A DNA stretch of 10,350 bases from Planctomycetaceae bacterium. GTDB lineage: Bacteria > Planctomycetota > Planctomycetia > Pirellulales > Pirellulaceae. The stretch is from the NCBI GenBank assembly GCA_007129635.1, contig SKVE01000448.1, forward strand, positions 1 to 10,350. The letters are read 5' to 3'. Shown piece after piece: positions 5,701 to 10,350 of this stretch (within the stretch, counting starts at the first letter, position 1; each line of letters begins with the position of its first letter). The translations under genes were made by a program, and so were the position numbers. Below the pieces are notes generated by a model that worked only from the letters and a program-made list of their open reading frames with translations, did no database searches and had not been told where the DNA came from.

Positions 5701-8172
5701 GCGGATGCTTCGATCGCTCGAGCCGAATTGGCCGAAGCAGCACCAGGCGACCCCACGGCTGGCGGTGGCCAAGAAGAGGAGGAAGACGAAGAAGAACGAC
5801 GCCGACGCTTGGTTCGAGCTGCCAATCAAACGGCTGCGGCCAGTACACCGACGACCGTCGATCTGTCAGCACTTGCCGGCGTCGCCGACGGCGAATCGCA
5901 ACCGGAAACCGTAGCGGCTGCGGTCTCGATCGCTCGAGCCAACCCGGAACAAGACGCCGAAGCGCGCGGCGCGTCGGTTGCCGTCGCCGATCCGGGCCAG
6001 GCGACGCCGTTGCCGATCGCCGAAATGACGATCGAACGAGCGGCCGTGTCGGAGGCGACGCCCGAGGAACCACCGATCACCAATATGGCCGGCGGTCCAC
6101 CACAACGCACCACCAGCGGAAGACCCGCCCCGACGATCCAGGCTCAAGTCCCATCGGTCCCGGCCGAAGCTTCGATCACCGATCTGGCAGCCACCCCGTC
6201 GGAGATCGGTGGCCCGGCGGCCAGCTCACTAGCCCGAACGCCGATGCACCAAGGGCCCGTGACCGGCGGCAACCCGGCTTCGCTCGCCGCCCCGTCGACC
6301 GGCGAGGTCGACCTTTTGGCGGCAACCGAGTTCACGCGGGCCGAGGCCGTCGACGCGGCGCCTGGTCCGCCCGAAATGGGCGGCGGAACCCAAGCCCCGA
6401 CGCGAGCCGCCAGCGGGCCGTCGCTGGATGCCGATCTGCGTGCCCAGACGCTGCAGATCGCCGGGATGCCCGAATCCGGCGGTCTGCCAGACAGCTCGCC
6501 GATGGCCGCTCAAGGCCTGCAACCCGCACGATTGGCAGGCGGGACCAACGCTCCTCCGACGCTGGGGCCCCACGGTGCGACCGCTGATCCAGCGGTCCAT
6601 GACGCCGAATCGATAGCAGCGGTTGGCGCGGCGATCGGATCACGGTCCTCGTCGCCCAGCAGCGAAGACGGTCCGGTGATCGCCCAGGCCACACCGGCCA
6701 GCTTGCCCTTCCAACGTTCCGGCCCCGACCGCTTACCCCACTCGCCCGCCGCAGCCACTTCGATCGATCTGCCGGACCCGGGCGACGATCAAGCCGTTTT
6801 GGCAGCCAACTTGGATCATTCGCTGCATGGGTTGGCCGAGGATCTGGCGGTTTCCCGAGAATTCGTCGAGGCAGGATTGACTGTAGATCGTCACGCTCCG
6901 CCCGGCCCCGGCGGACTGGGAACAGAACCAGCGCCCGACACGGGCTTGAATCATCGCCGTGCGGCCACCGATAGCGTCCAGGTCCAAGTCCACGCGGCAC
7001 GGTTCGTCCGTCAACAGCCCGGCGGCCGGCCTGATTTCAGCACCGCAGCCATCGTGGCCACGGAACCATTCCAGCAACGCATGGATCGGTCCGGTGGAGA
7101 AGGGATCTACGGCGATCGAGGTGCTCCGCCACCGATGACCGAAGAGGCGATCGAGCTGGGACTGGCGTACCTCAGTCGCGTTCAACTGGAGGACGGCAGT
7201 TGGAGCTTGCAGGGCAGCGGGGAATCGGTGGCACTGGTCGCCGACACGGCCGCTACCGGACTGGCGCTGCTGGCCTTTCAAGGCGCCGGGTACAACCATC
7301 GCCAACACCAGTACGCCGACACGGTCCACGCTGGAATCCAGCATCTGATCCGCAACCAGAAACCCGATGGTGATCTGTTCCTGCCTTTGGACGATGAGTC
7401 CAATCGTAGCGTCTGGATCTACAGCCACGGCATCGCCGCACTGGCTTTGACCGAAGCCTATGGAATGACTCAGGACCCAACGCTGCGTGAACCGGCTCAG
7501 AAAGCCCTTGATTTCCTGGTCGACAGTCAACATCCCGAGCGCGGCGGCTGGCGTTACTCGCCCCGATTCGGCAGCGATACCTCGGTCACCGGATGGGCCA
7601 TGATGGCTCTCAAAAGCGGTGAATTGGCGAATCTGGATGTGCCGGAAGAAGCCTACCAGCGAATTCGGCACTGGTTGGATGAATCCCAAGCCAGCTCGGC
7701 CGACCCCCATCTTTACGTCTACAACCCGATAGCACCCGATACACCCGAACAACGGCACGGGCGGCGTCCGAGCACGACCATGACCTCTGTCGGGCTGCTG
7801 ATGCGTTTGTACCTGGGCTGGCAACGCGATCACGAAAATATGATCCGCGGCGCCGAGTATCTGGGACAGAACCTCCCGCAATTGGGCAGCACACGCAATC
7901 CGGAGCGAGACACCTATTACTGGTACTATGGCACGCAGGTCATGTTCCACATGGGCGGCGACTACTGGCAGGCCTGGAATGGCAAGCTGCACCCCCTGTT
8001 GATCAACCATCAGATCCGGCAGGGCCCGCTGGCCGGTAGCTGGGATCCCCGCCGCCCCGTCCCCGATCGCTGGGCGCCTCACGCAGGACGGTTGTACGTG
8101 ACCACAATGAATCTGTTGTCGCTGGAAGTCTATTACCGATATCTACCTCTATACGAAGACACCGCCCGTTGA
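2794..8172 (+). CDS. Giant three-helix membrane protein with disordered linker and C-terminal prenyltransferase/squalene-cyclase-like domain
   Basis: A protein of 1792 residues. The N-terminus is strongly basic (MAKTRRIIRKRK, cytoplasmic). Helices lie at about 22-45, 57-75 and 87-110, and the basic loop RLDHRRFRR (76-84) fits a positive-inside arrangement with the rest of the protein outside. Residues 111-1448 are low-complexity Pro/Ala/Ser/Thr/Gln/Arg sequence, presumably disordered and periplasmic. Residues 1449-1790 resemble the alpha-toroid repeats of prenyltransferase/squalene oxidase proteins, with QLEDGSW (1464-1470), GGWRYSP (1584-1590) and DTSVTGW (1595-1601). No DxDD protonation motif of squalene-hopene cyclase is present and there is no Cys in the domain, so enzyme activity is doubtful. 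The gene begins 1 nt after ExbD, where tonB or tolA often lies. Together with the TonB-like third helix this suggests a force-transducing arm (inference). The reading frame is intact, with no sign of frameshift. Architecture is confident; function is unknown. Confidence 0.9.
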   Translation: MAKTRRIIRKRKLPTRPSFDDQLWPVLLALCVLSGFLMGSVLVRLEVDDPHWQTKAAAWIALIVIGTAGIATALWRLDHRRFRRSMQLAILLGLFLHAVFLVATLDWWVFSRFQEFAMQRDLAESRQQVTVPDYVEIPRPEQRRPDFEQPVPVPSPQPELHGEPMVRREVEDPQLVAPDPSSVPESETDPRPSEIRREQIAETTPRHSDHRSQWSRRMSDVRPTLPSSQAIEAPDRPTPSRSVEMQARESTPQRQPTEAQLAARQPVTQPSAATPSADLQMSRRVDQPAAEAQESATPTFRRQVTQPLATPRTVTDLADQPAVSQATSDQQLQPSTTLARRQATAAPEPASTRAEPVPDTPSDVPPEPRSRQAPAASRPEIAQTPTAIPNQRTRVTPRTETATAASRITPSEAPSMQVAELPDPAPATTEATELSSPLAQPEPRDAPLDRQSPATDAIAAARSVPSPPVDTSAAVTPLTAPTRTTPLAEPAELTPQASTPATTPRRPMTVSNPVAGTEVPTSERPTIAAADSDRAAADPVPSRIESSRQTPLSSAPAAADATAVAGLPTPESSQQPSAETPAATRLPRAPEAPEIAQATVSAPVRRQSTSAQPNAATVQADIPTNLAVNQAPSDQPRPSSATIARQPLDRPQAPRSQQPLPSQIAATTTQIARPSPPRIQTTATPSVSPAAEPSPRPARATLTSPLAASPTEVESPAVATTDRGAGEPTAQPARMALSRSMAGTAGVGAGRNLDRARPAEDSPSMTASASARRAEPMQDSPQGPALSPAARTLVRRSFAGDTAPSASLPADAIAATATATAADRPAELAASASAVQRPRDARANEGPTTADRGTTEVDLGVTQIVSEGQIGRASGGGQPQLSFEIDAPQLARSERVGGAPLAALAEPTVVDVPTAPLSPGGGQPPVPQTELPPTAVVRTDPGGGQPISGGPSRANETGPPVEVSMAVRVADASIARAELAEAAPGDPTAGGGQEEEEDEEERRRRLVRAANQTAAASTPTTVDLSALAGVADGESQPETVAAAVSIARANPEQDAEARGASVAVADPGQATPLPIAEMTIERAAVSEATPEEPPITNMAGGPPQRTTSGRPAPTIQAQVPSVPAEASITDLAATPSEIGGPAASSLARTPMHQGPVTGGNPASLAAPSTGEVDLLAATEFTRAEAVDAAPGPPEMGGGTQAPTRAASGPSLDADLRAQTLQIAGMPESGGLPDSSPMAAQGLQPARLAGGTNAPPTLGPHGATADPAVHDAESIAAVGAAIGSRSSSPSSEDGPVIAQATPASLPFQRSGPDRLPHSPAAATSIDLPDPGDDQAVLAANLDHSLHGLAEDLAVSREFVEAGLTVDRHAPPGPGGLGTEPAPDTGLNHRRAATDSVQVQVHAARFVRQQPGGRPDFSTAAIVATEPFQQRMDRSGGEGIYGDRGAPPPMTEEAIELGLAYLSRVQLEDGSWSLQGSGESVALVADTAATGLALLAFQGAGYNHRQHQYADTVHAGIQHLIRNQKPDGDLFLPLDDESNRSVWIYSHGIAALALTEAYGMTQDPTLREPAQKALDFLVDSQHPERGGWRYSPRFGSDTSVTGWAMMALKSGELANLDVPEEAYQRIRHWLDESQASSADPHLYVYNPIAPDTPEQRHGRRPSTTMTSVGLLMRLYLGWQRDHENMIRGAEYLGQNLPQLGSTRNPERDTYYWYYGTQVMFHMGGDYWQAWNGKLHPLLINHQIRQGPLAGSWDPRRPVPDRWAPHAGRLYVTTMNLLSLEVYYRYLPLYEDTAR
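3049..3123 (+). other. TonB-like transmembrane helix in the giant protein (residues 86-110)
   Basis: This third hydrophobic segment (LAILLGLFLHAVFLVATL, 88-105) should run from cytoplasm to periplasm, because a basic loop precedes it and the long polar linker follows. It has one buried polar residue, H97, about twelve residues into the helix. TonB has one in-to-out helix with an essential His (H20), four residues after a Ser, which contacts ExbB/ExbD. Here the position four before H97 is Gly (G93). The likeness in direction, His and flanking Leu/Val/Ala pattern is seen; functional equivalence is inference. Confidence 0.45.
5008..5295 (+). repeat. Degenerate protein repeat of about 57-63 residues in the linker
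   Basis: RSMAG (739-743) recurs as RSFAG (796-800), 57 residues on, and ASASA (767-771) recurs at 830-834, 63 residues on. Each RS-x-AG is followed by a Ser/Ala/Asp-rich stretch and then ASASA with Arg nearby. This suggests an old, strongly diverged tandem duplication inside the linker. The low-complexity background makes chance matches easy, so confidence is modest. Confidence 0.3.
5416..6390 (+). repeat. GGGQ-motif and RAE-EAxPG-GGG modules in the linker
   Basis: GGGQ occurs at residues 875-878, 920-923, 942-945 and 990-993, with spacings of 45, 22 and 48, and GGGTQ starts at 1196. A longer module links two of these: ARAELAEAAPGDPTAGGGQ (975-993) and TRAEAVDAAPGPPEMGGGT (1181-1199). A weaker copy is IERAAVSEATPEEPP (1080-1094). 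SIARA also recurs at 973 and 1045, with an identical 15-base stretch at 5710-5724 and 5926-5940. VDL motifs (857-859 and 1172-1174) precede some modules. These are seen directly; the shared ancestry of the copies is inferred. Confidence 0.5.
5773..5808 (+). other. Acidic block followed by four arginines (residues 994-1005)
   Basis: Directly after a GGGQ motif the linker has eight acidic residues (EEEEDEEE, 994-1001) and then RRRR (1002-1005). It is the densest charge cluster of the protein and stands out in a linker where charges are scattered. It could form a short charged helix, a binding or metal-contact site, or a proteolysis point. No function can be assigned from sequence. Confidence 0.6.
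7138..8169 (+). other. C-terminal alpha-toroid (prenyltransferase/squalene-oxidase repeat) domain, residues 1449-1792
   Basis: This part returns to globular composition with Trp, Tyr, His and, from K1523, Lys. Repeated units show an Ala/Leu-rich helix followed by a Gly/aromatic turn: AYLSRVQLEDGSW (1458-1470), a second unit near HLIRNQKPDGD, FLVDSQHPERGGWRY (1574-1588), then DTSVTGWAMMAL (1595-1606), STTMTSVGLLMRLYLG, YYWYYGTQVMFHMGG and a last helix near LYVTTMNLLSLEVYYRY. Such repeats build the (alpha/alpha)6 barrel of squalene cyclases and protein prenyltransferases. The DxDD acid motif of squalene-hopene cyclase is absent; D1595 lies in DTSV instead. I read it as a binding or structural toroid, though an unknown activity is possible. 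Confidence 0.75.
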
Positions 8173-8211
8173 TCAACGCTCGCCCGGAGGGAAGAGCTTG
8201 GGAGTTCGTTC

Positions 8212-9576
8212 ATGTCCGACACGGAGAAATCAGAATCATCCAACTCGGGCGATGATGCCGGCTCATTTCTCACCAGAGCGATGACCACGAATCTTCCACC
8301 GCCGTCGACGATGGTCACCGTGCTGGATATCACCAAAGATGCGTTACCGATGCGATTCGGACGATTCGAATTGCAACAGATCGTGGGGCAAGGCGGCTTT
8401 GGTACGGTGTTCCGCGCCTACGATACTCAACTGGAACGGCACGTGGCGTTGAAGATCCATCGTCGCGGCGTTCTCGAAACCGAGGATCAGGTGGCTCGAT
8501 TCCTCCGCGAAGCTCGTTCGGGCGGAAAGCTGAATCATCCCAACATTTGCCCTGTGCACGATGTGGGCCATTTGCACGGCAATCATTACATCGTGATGGG
8601 GTTCATCGAAGGCGTCCCGCTGTCCAAATTGTTCAGCAGCGTTCACCCGATGGACCCGAAGACAGCCGCGAGCATCCTCTTGAAACTGACGATCGCGCTG
8701 AGCGAAGCCCATGAGCAGGGCATCATCCATCGGGACCTGAAGCCGTCGAATATCATGATGGACCAAAAACGGAACGAACCAATCATCCTGGATTTTGGGC
8801 TGGCGCGCAGCTATGTTGTCGAGACCGATCAGACACAGACAGGCCAGGTGGTAGGGACGCCGGCGTACATGAGCCCCGAACAGGCTCGCGGCCCCACGGG
8901 CGCCGTGGGACCCTCGACGGATATCTACAGCCTAGGGGTGATCCTTTACGAGTTGATCACGGGCCGACCACCTTTTCTCGGTTCGTTAGCCGAGATCTTC
9001 ACGCAAATCCTGACCGCTCAACCTTCGCCGCCTGCCAAGCATCGGCCCGAACTGGATGCAGCCATTTCGGCGATCAGTCTGAAAGCGATGGCCAAGGACC
9101 CTGCCCAACGCTTTGCGTCGATGCAGGATTTCGGCCAGGCGTTACAAGCCTATCTGCGAGTCGGTTCAGGCAGCTTGCCACCCCGCACCGGACGAATTGC
9201 GGGGACGACGGCTAAGAGCAATCAGTCGCGTTCCGCCGTGCCCCTAAAGGCCTCGCCAGTGCGACCGCCCCTGGCCTCGGACAAGATCGAATTCACCTGC
9301 CCAAAATGCAAATTACCCGTCCGCACGCCAGCAGTCACCGCAGGCAAGAAGGGCAAGTGTCCCAATTGCCAAGCGATCGTGCCGATCCCAAAGCAAATGT
9401 CTGCGGCGGCCGGCACCGAGCCGAGTCGCTCGGGTTCGCCGATCCGTCCATCGCGACCGATCGAATTCACATGTTCGCATTGCGGTCAACCGGTCCGCAC
9501 CCCGCCCGGCACCGCCGGCAAGAAAGGACGATGCCCGCATTGCGACCGGATCGTCGATATCCCCACCGGAAAATGA
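8212..9576 (+). CDS. Hanks-type serine/threonine protein kinase with two C-terminal zinc ribbons
   Basis: Transfers phosphate from ATP to Ser/Thr of proteins; 454 residues with no membrane helix, so cytoplasmic. The kinase domain runs from about 49 to 316 with complete motifs: glycine loop GQGGFG (59-64), VALK with K81, helix-C E100, catalytic HRDLKPSN (173-180, D175), DFG (194-196), SPE (221-223) and DIYSLGVILYEL (237-248). It should therefore be active. Residues 317-358 are a flexible Ser/Arg/Pro-rich link. Two CxxC-x16-CxxC modules follow, with C363/C366/C383/C386 and C421/C424/C441/C444. The ATG is supported by GGGAG at 8200-8204, 7 nt ahead, and lies 39 nt after the giant gene, so co-transcription is likely. 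Substrates are unknown; the cytoplasmic ends of the neighbouring membrane proteins are within reach, the periplasmic linker is not. Confidence 0.95.
   Translation: MSDTEKSESSNSGDDAGSFLTRAMTTNLPPPSTMVTVLDITKDALPMRFGRFELQQIVGQGGFGTVFRAYDTQLERHVALKIHRRGVLETEDQVARFLREARSGGKLNHPNICPVHDVGHLHGNHYIVMGFIEGVPLSKLFSSVHPMDPKTAASILLKLTIALSEAHEQGIIHRDLKPSNIMMDQKRNEPIILDFGLARSYVVETDQTQTGQVVGTPAYMSPEQARGPTGAVGPSTDIYSLGVILYELITGRPPFLGSLAEIFTQILTAQPSPPAKHRPELDAAISAISLKAMAKDPAQRFASMQDFGQALQAYLRVGSGSLPPRTGRIAGTTAKSNQSRSAVPLKASPVRPPLASDKIEFTCPKCKLPVRTPAVTAGKKGKCPNCQAIVPIPKQMSAAAGTEPSRSGSPIRPSRPIEFTCSHCGQPVRTPPGTAGKKGRCPHCDRIVDIPTGK
9286..9564 (+). repeat. Tandem zinc-ribbon duplication in the kinase (units 9286-9390 and 9460-9564)
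   Basis: Two 35-residue units start with IEFTC and share PVRTP, AGKKG and CP-x-C; their starts are 174 nt apart and share the 11 bases ATCGAATTCAC. Both keep four Cys with the same spacing (CxxC, 16 residues, CxxC), as expected for structural zinc sites. The link between them is Ser/Arg/Pro-rich. They are evidently a duplicated pair; what they bind (protein, nucleic acid or nothing) is not visible. Confidence 0.85.
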
Positions 9577-9606
9577 CGGAGCACCGCCGAATAGGCATCG
9601 GCTCCG
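9577..9606 (+). terminator. Hairpin directly after the kinase stop, possible terminator
   Basis: CGGAGC (9577-9582) pairs with GCTCCG (9601-9606), and inside it GCC (9586-9588) can pair with GGC (9594-9596) around a GAATA loop. It begins on the base after the TGA. There is no following T run, so it does not fit a classic intrinsic terminator; it could be a weak terminator or an mRNA 3' stabiliser. Confidence 0.35.
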
Positions 9607-9617
9607 GAGATCTTCGA

Positions 9618-9642
9618 GGTTCGATACGGGAAGATTCGAACC
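9618..9642. repeat. Perfect 7-bp inverted repeat with an 11-base loop
   Basis: GGTTCGA (9618-9624) and TCGAACC (9636-9642) are exact reverse complements. An alternative pairing of ACGGG (9626-9630) with CCCGT (9642-9646) excludes the first. It lies between the kinase stop and the promoter candidate for the next gene, so it could be an operator or part of the transcript end. No known regulator motif is recognised. Confidence 0.35.
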
Positions 9643-9667
9643 CCGTTTCGAGCCCCGCCTGCACTCC

Positions 9668-9696
9668 TTGAATTTCCATTTCCTCTCGTCTATCCT
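9668..9696 (+). promoter_or_regulatory. Sigma70-like promoter candidate for the isomerase-like gene
   Basis: TTGAAT (9668-9673) and TATCCT (9691-9696) are 17 bases apart, each matching four of six bases of the -35 and -10 consensus. The stretch 9665-9720 is richer in A/T and pyrimidines than anything around it. Transcription would begin near 9703, about 48 nt before the ATG at 9751. Planctomycete promoters are poorly defined, so this is only a candidate. Confidence 0.35.
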
Positions 9697-9735
9697 CAAG
9701 TTCTGTGCGAAGAATCAATCTTCCGATCCCGAAGC

Positions 9736-9741
9736 AGGAGG
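9736..9741 (+). promoter_or_regulatory. Strong Shine-Dalgarno fixing the start at 9751
   Basis: AGGAGG, the best ribosome-binding site in the window, lies 9 nt before ATG 9751. It selects that start over ATG 9705, which begins an overlapping frame without signal peptide or family likeness. Confidence 0.75.
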
Positions 9742-9750
9742 TTTTCGACC

Positions 9751-10350
9751 ATGCGTATCCACTGGGGCTTTCTGGTCTTGGTTCTGACCGCCGCTTCAAC
9801 CGCAGTCGCTCAGGGCGACGCCCGCCCCATCGCCACAAAGTTCTATGCCTTTTGTGTGGGTATGGGCACGCCGGGCGTCAAGCCACTTGCTCTGGCGGAG
9901 CAAGCGGAGATGCTCCGCGAACTGGGCTACGACGGGATCGGACTCGGGCTAGACGCCCATCTTGAATCCAACCTCAAGACCCTCGATAAAGCGGGCCTGC
10001 AACTCTATCTGCTTTGGTCGATGGTCAATGTGGCACCCGCCGAAACTGCCGGCAACCCCGCCCTGAACGCGGCCATCGCTCAATTGAAAGGCCGGCCCAC
10101 CACGGTTAGCGTGTTGCTGACCGGGTTGAAACCAGGCGATCCGCAAGGCATGGAGTCCGCCGTCGAAGCCTTGCGAGAATTGGGCGATCGTGCGGCGGAC
10201 GCCGGCGTGCGAATCTCCATTTACAACCACGTAGGCAACTGGACGGAAAGCTTGCCGTTCGTGGTCGAGGTCGTCCGCAAGATCGATCACCCCAGCGTCG
10301 GTTTCAACTTCAACCTCTGCCACTACTTGAAGGTCGACGCCGACAAGGAC
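9751..10350 (+). CDS. Secreted sugar phosphate isomerase/epimerase-like TIM-barrel protein, 3' end missing
   Basis: The frame is open from ATG 9751 to the window edge, giving 200 residues and no stop. Residues 1-20 are a clear signal peptide (hydrophobic core FLVLVLTAAS, AVA before the cut at A20/Q21), so the product is exported. The rest resembles the xylose-isomerase-like TIM-barrel family (sugar phosphate isomerase/epimerase, AP endonuclease 2 type): an early strand/helix pair with EMLRELGYDGIGLGL (53-67), the strand and loop ISIYNHVGNW (155-164) with H160, and VGFNFNLCHYLK (183-194) with H191. In this family such His and acidic residues often bind a divalent metal and sugar. Full members are about 270-300 residues, so roughly a third is missing. 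Its own promoter candidate and Shine-Dalgarno suggest a unit separate from the ExbB-kinase genes. Substrate unknown. Confidence 0.85.
   Translation, partial: MRIHWGFLVLVLTAASTAVAQGDARPIATKFYAFCVGMGTPGVKPLALAEQAEMLRELGYDGIGLGLDAHLESNLKTLDKAGLQLYLLWSMVNVAPAETAGNPALNAAIAQLKGRPTTVSVLLTGLKPGDPQGMESAVEALRELGDRAADAGVRISIYNHVGNWTESLPFVVEVVRKIDHPSVGFNFNLCHYLKVDADKD

Larger units (their letters stand above)
3124..7137 (+). other. Lysine-free, cysteine-free low-complexity linker of the giant protein (residues 111-1448)
   Basis: About 1338 residues dominated by Pro, Ala, Ser, Thr, Gln and Arg, with scattered Asp and Glu. No Lys or Cys occurs in it; the lysine-free run extends from residue 56 to 1522 of the whole protein. 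Trp and Tyr are almost absent (W214 and Y134 near the start, Y1437 near the end). The first part (to about residue 735) is rich in Pro, Thr and Gln; from about 735 Gly rises and degenerate repeats appear. The composition predicts an extended disordered tether, long enough in principle to reach across the periplasm. It also creates long antisense open frames that are not genes. Confidence 0.8.

Noticed and set aside
4800..5825. 341-codon antisense open frame opposite the linker
   Set aside because: Its Ser/Ala/Gly/Arg-rich product mirrors the linker codons; nothing in it suggests a gene.
3124..7137. Frameshifted or decayed coding region because of low complexity
   Set aside because: The frame runs unbroken for over 4 kb from a membrane domain into a folded C-terminal domain with no stop, so it is a genuine disordered linker.
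6733..8082. 449-codon antisense open frame opposite the toroid domain
   Set aside because: Lies opposite a recognisable domain; no motif, no start signal.
7138..8169. Functional squalene-hopene cyclase
   Set aside because: No DxDD motif, a domain of only about 340 residues (about half of a true cyclase), and fused to a membrane anchor beside ExbB/ExbD.
9618..9646. tRNA T-arm likeness (GGTTCGA and its complement)
   Set aside because: The loop is 11 bases, not 7, and no acceptor, D or anticodon stems can be built around it on either strand.
9705..9965. 86-codon + strand frame starting before the isomerase-like gene
   Set aside because: Overlaps the signal peptide and barrel in another frame; the strong Shine-Dalgarno at 9736-9741 serves ATG 9751 instead.
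1..10350. CRISPR array, insertion sequence, phage or integration features
   Set aside because: No short regularly spaced repeats, transposase, integrase or terminal inverted repeats were seen; gene order and base composition look uniform.

Overview
The window is GC-rich, tightly packed bacterial DNA with every supported gene on the + strand. Several traits together point to a planctomycete, probably of the Pirellulales/Rhodopirellula type: a giant membrane protein ending in a squalene-cyclase/prenyltransferase-like toroid, a Hanks-type Ser/Thr kinase with C-terminal zinc ribbons of the F-x-C-x-x-C...AGKKG-x-C-P-x-C type, and a secreted sugar phosphate isomerase/epimerase-like TIM barrel. This assignment is inference from gene content; there is no rRNA or other phylogenetic marker here.

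Layout. (1) 1-1350: 3' part of a gene for a protein made almost entirely of TPR-like repeats. (2) 1383-2354: MotA/TolQ/ExbB-family proton channel subunit with a signal-peptide-like N-terminus. (3) 2373-2792: ExbD/TolR-family subunit with its single helix and conserved Asp. (4) 2794-8172: a 1792-residue protein with three N-terminal membrane helices, a disordered linker of about 1340 residues and a C-terminal alpha-toroid domain of about 340 residues. (5) 8212-9576: Ser/Thr kinase with two zinc ribbons. (6) 9577-9750: the only sizeable non-coding gap, with a hairpin just after the kinase stop, a second inverted repeat, a sigma70-like promoter candidate and a strong Shine-Dalgarno. (7) 9751-end: 5' part of a secreted sugar phosphate isomerase/epimerase-like protein.

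Genes 1-4 look like one transcription unit (gaps of 32, 18 and 1 nt), and the kinase follows after 39 nt. ExbB and ExbD form a proton-driven motor that normally drives a third protein, TonB (or TolA), across the periplasm. Here that third position is held by the giant protein. Its third helix has the in-to-out direction expected for TonB and carries a His in a TonB-like place, and the helix is followed by a very long Pro/Ala/Ser/Thr/Arg-rich extension. The main hypothesis is that the giant protein is the force-transducing arm of a non-canonical Tol/Ton-like machine, with an alpha-toroid as its distal tip and the TPR protein as a scaffold, perhaps analogous to CpoB/YbgF of the Tol-Pal system. 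The most unusual measurable property is that the giant protein has no lysine from residue 56 to 1522 and no cysteine after residue 31. The final gene has its own promoter candidate and is probably a separate unit.
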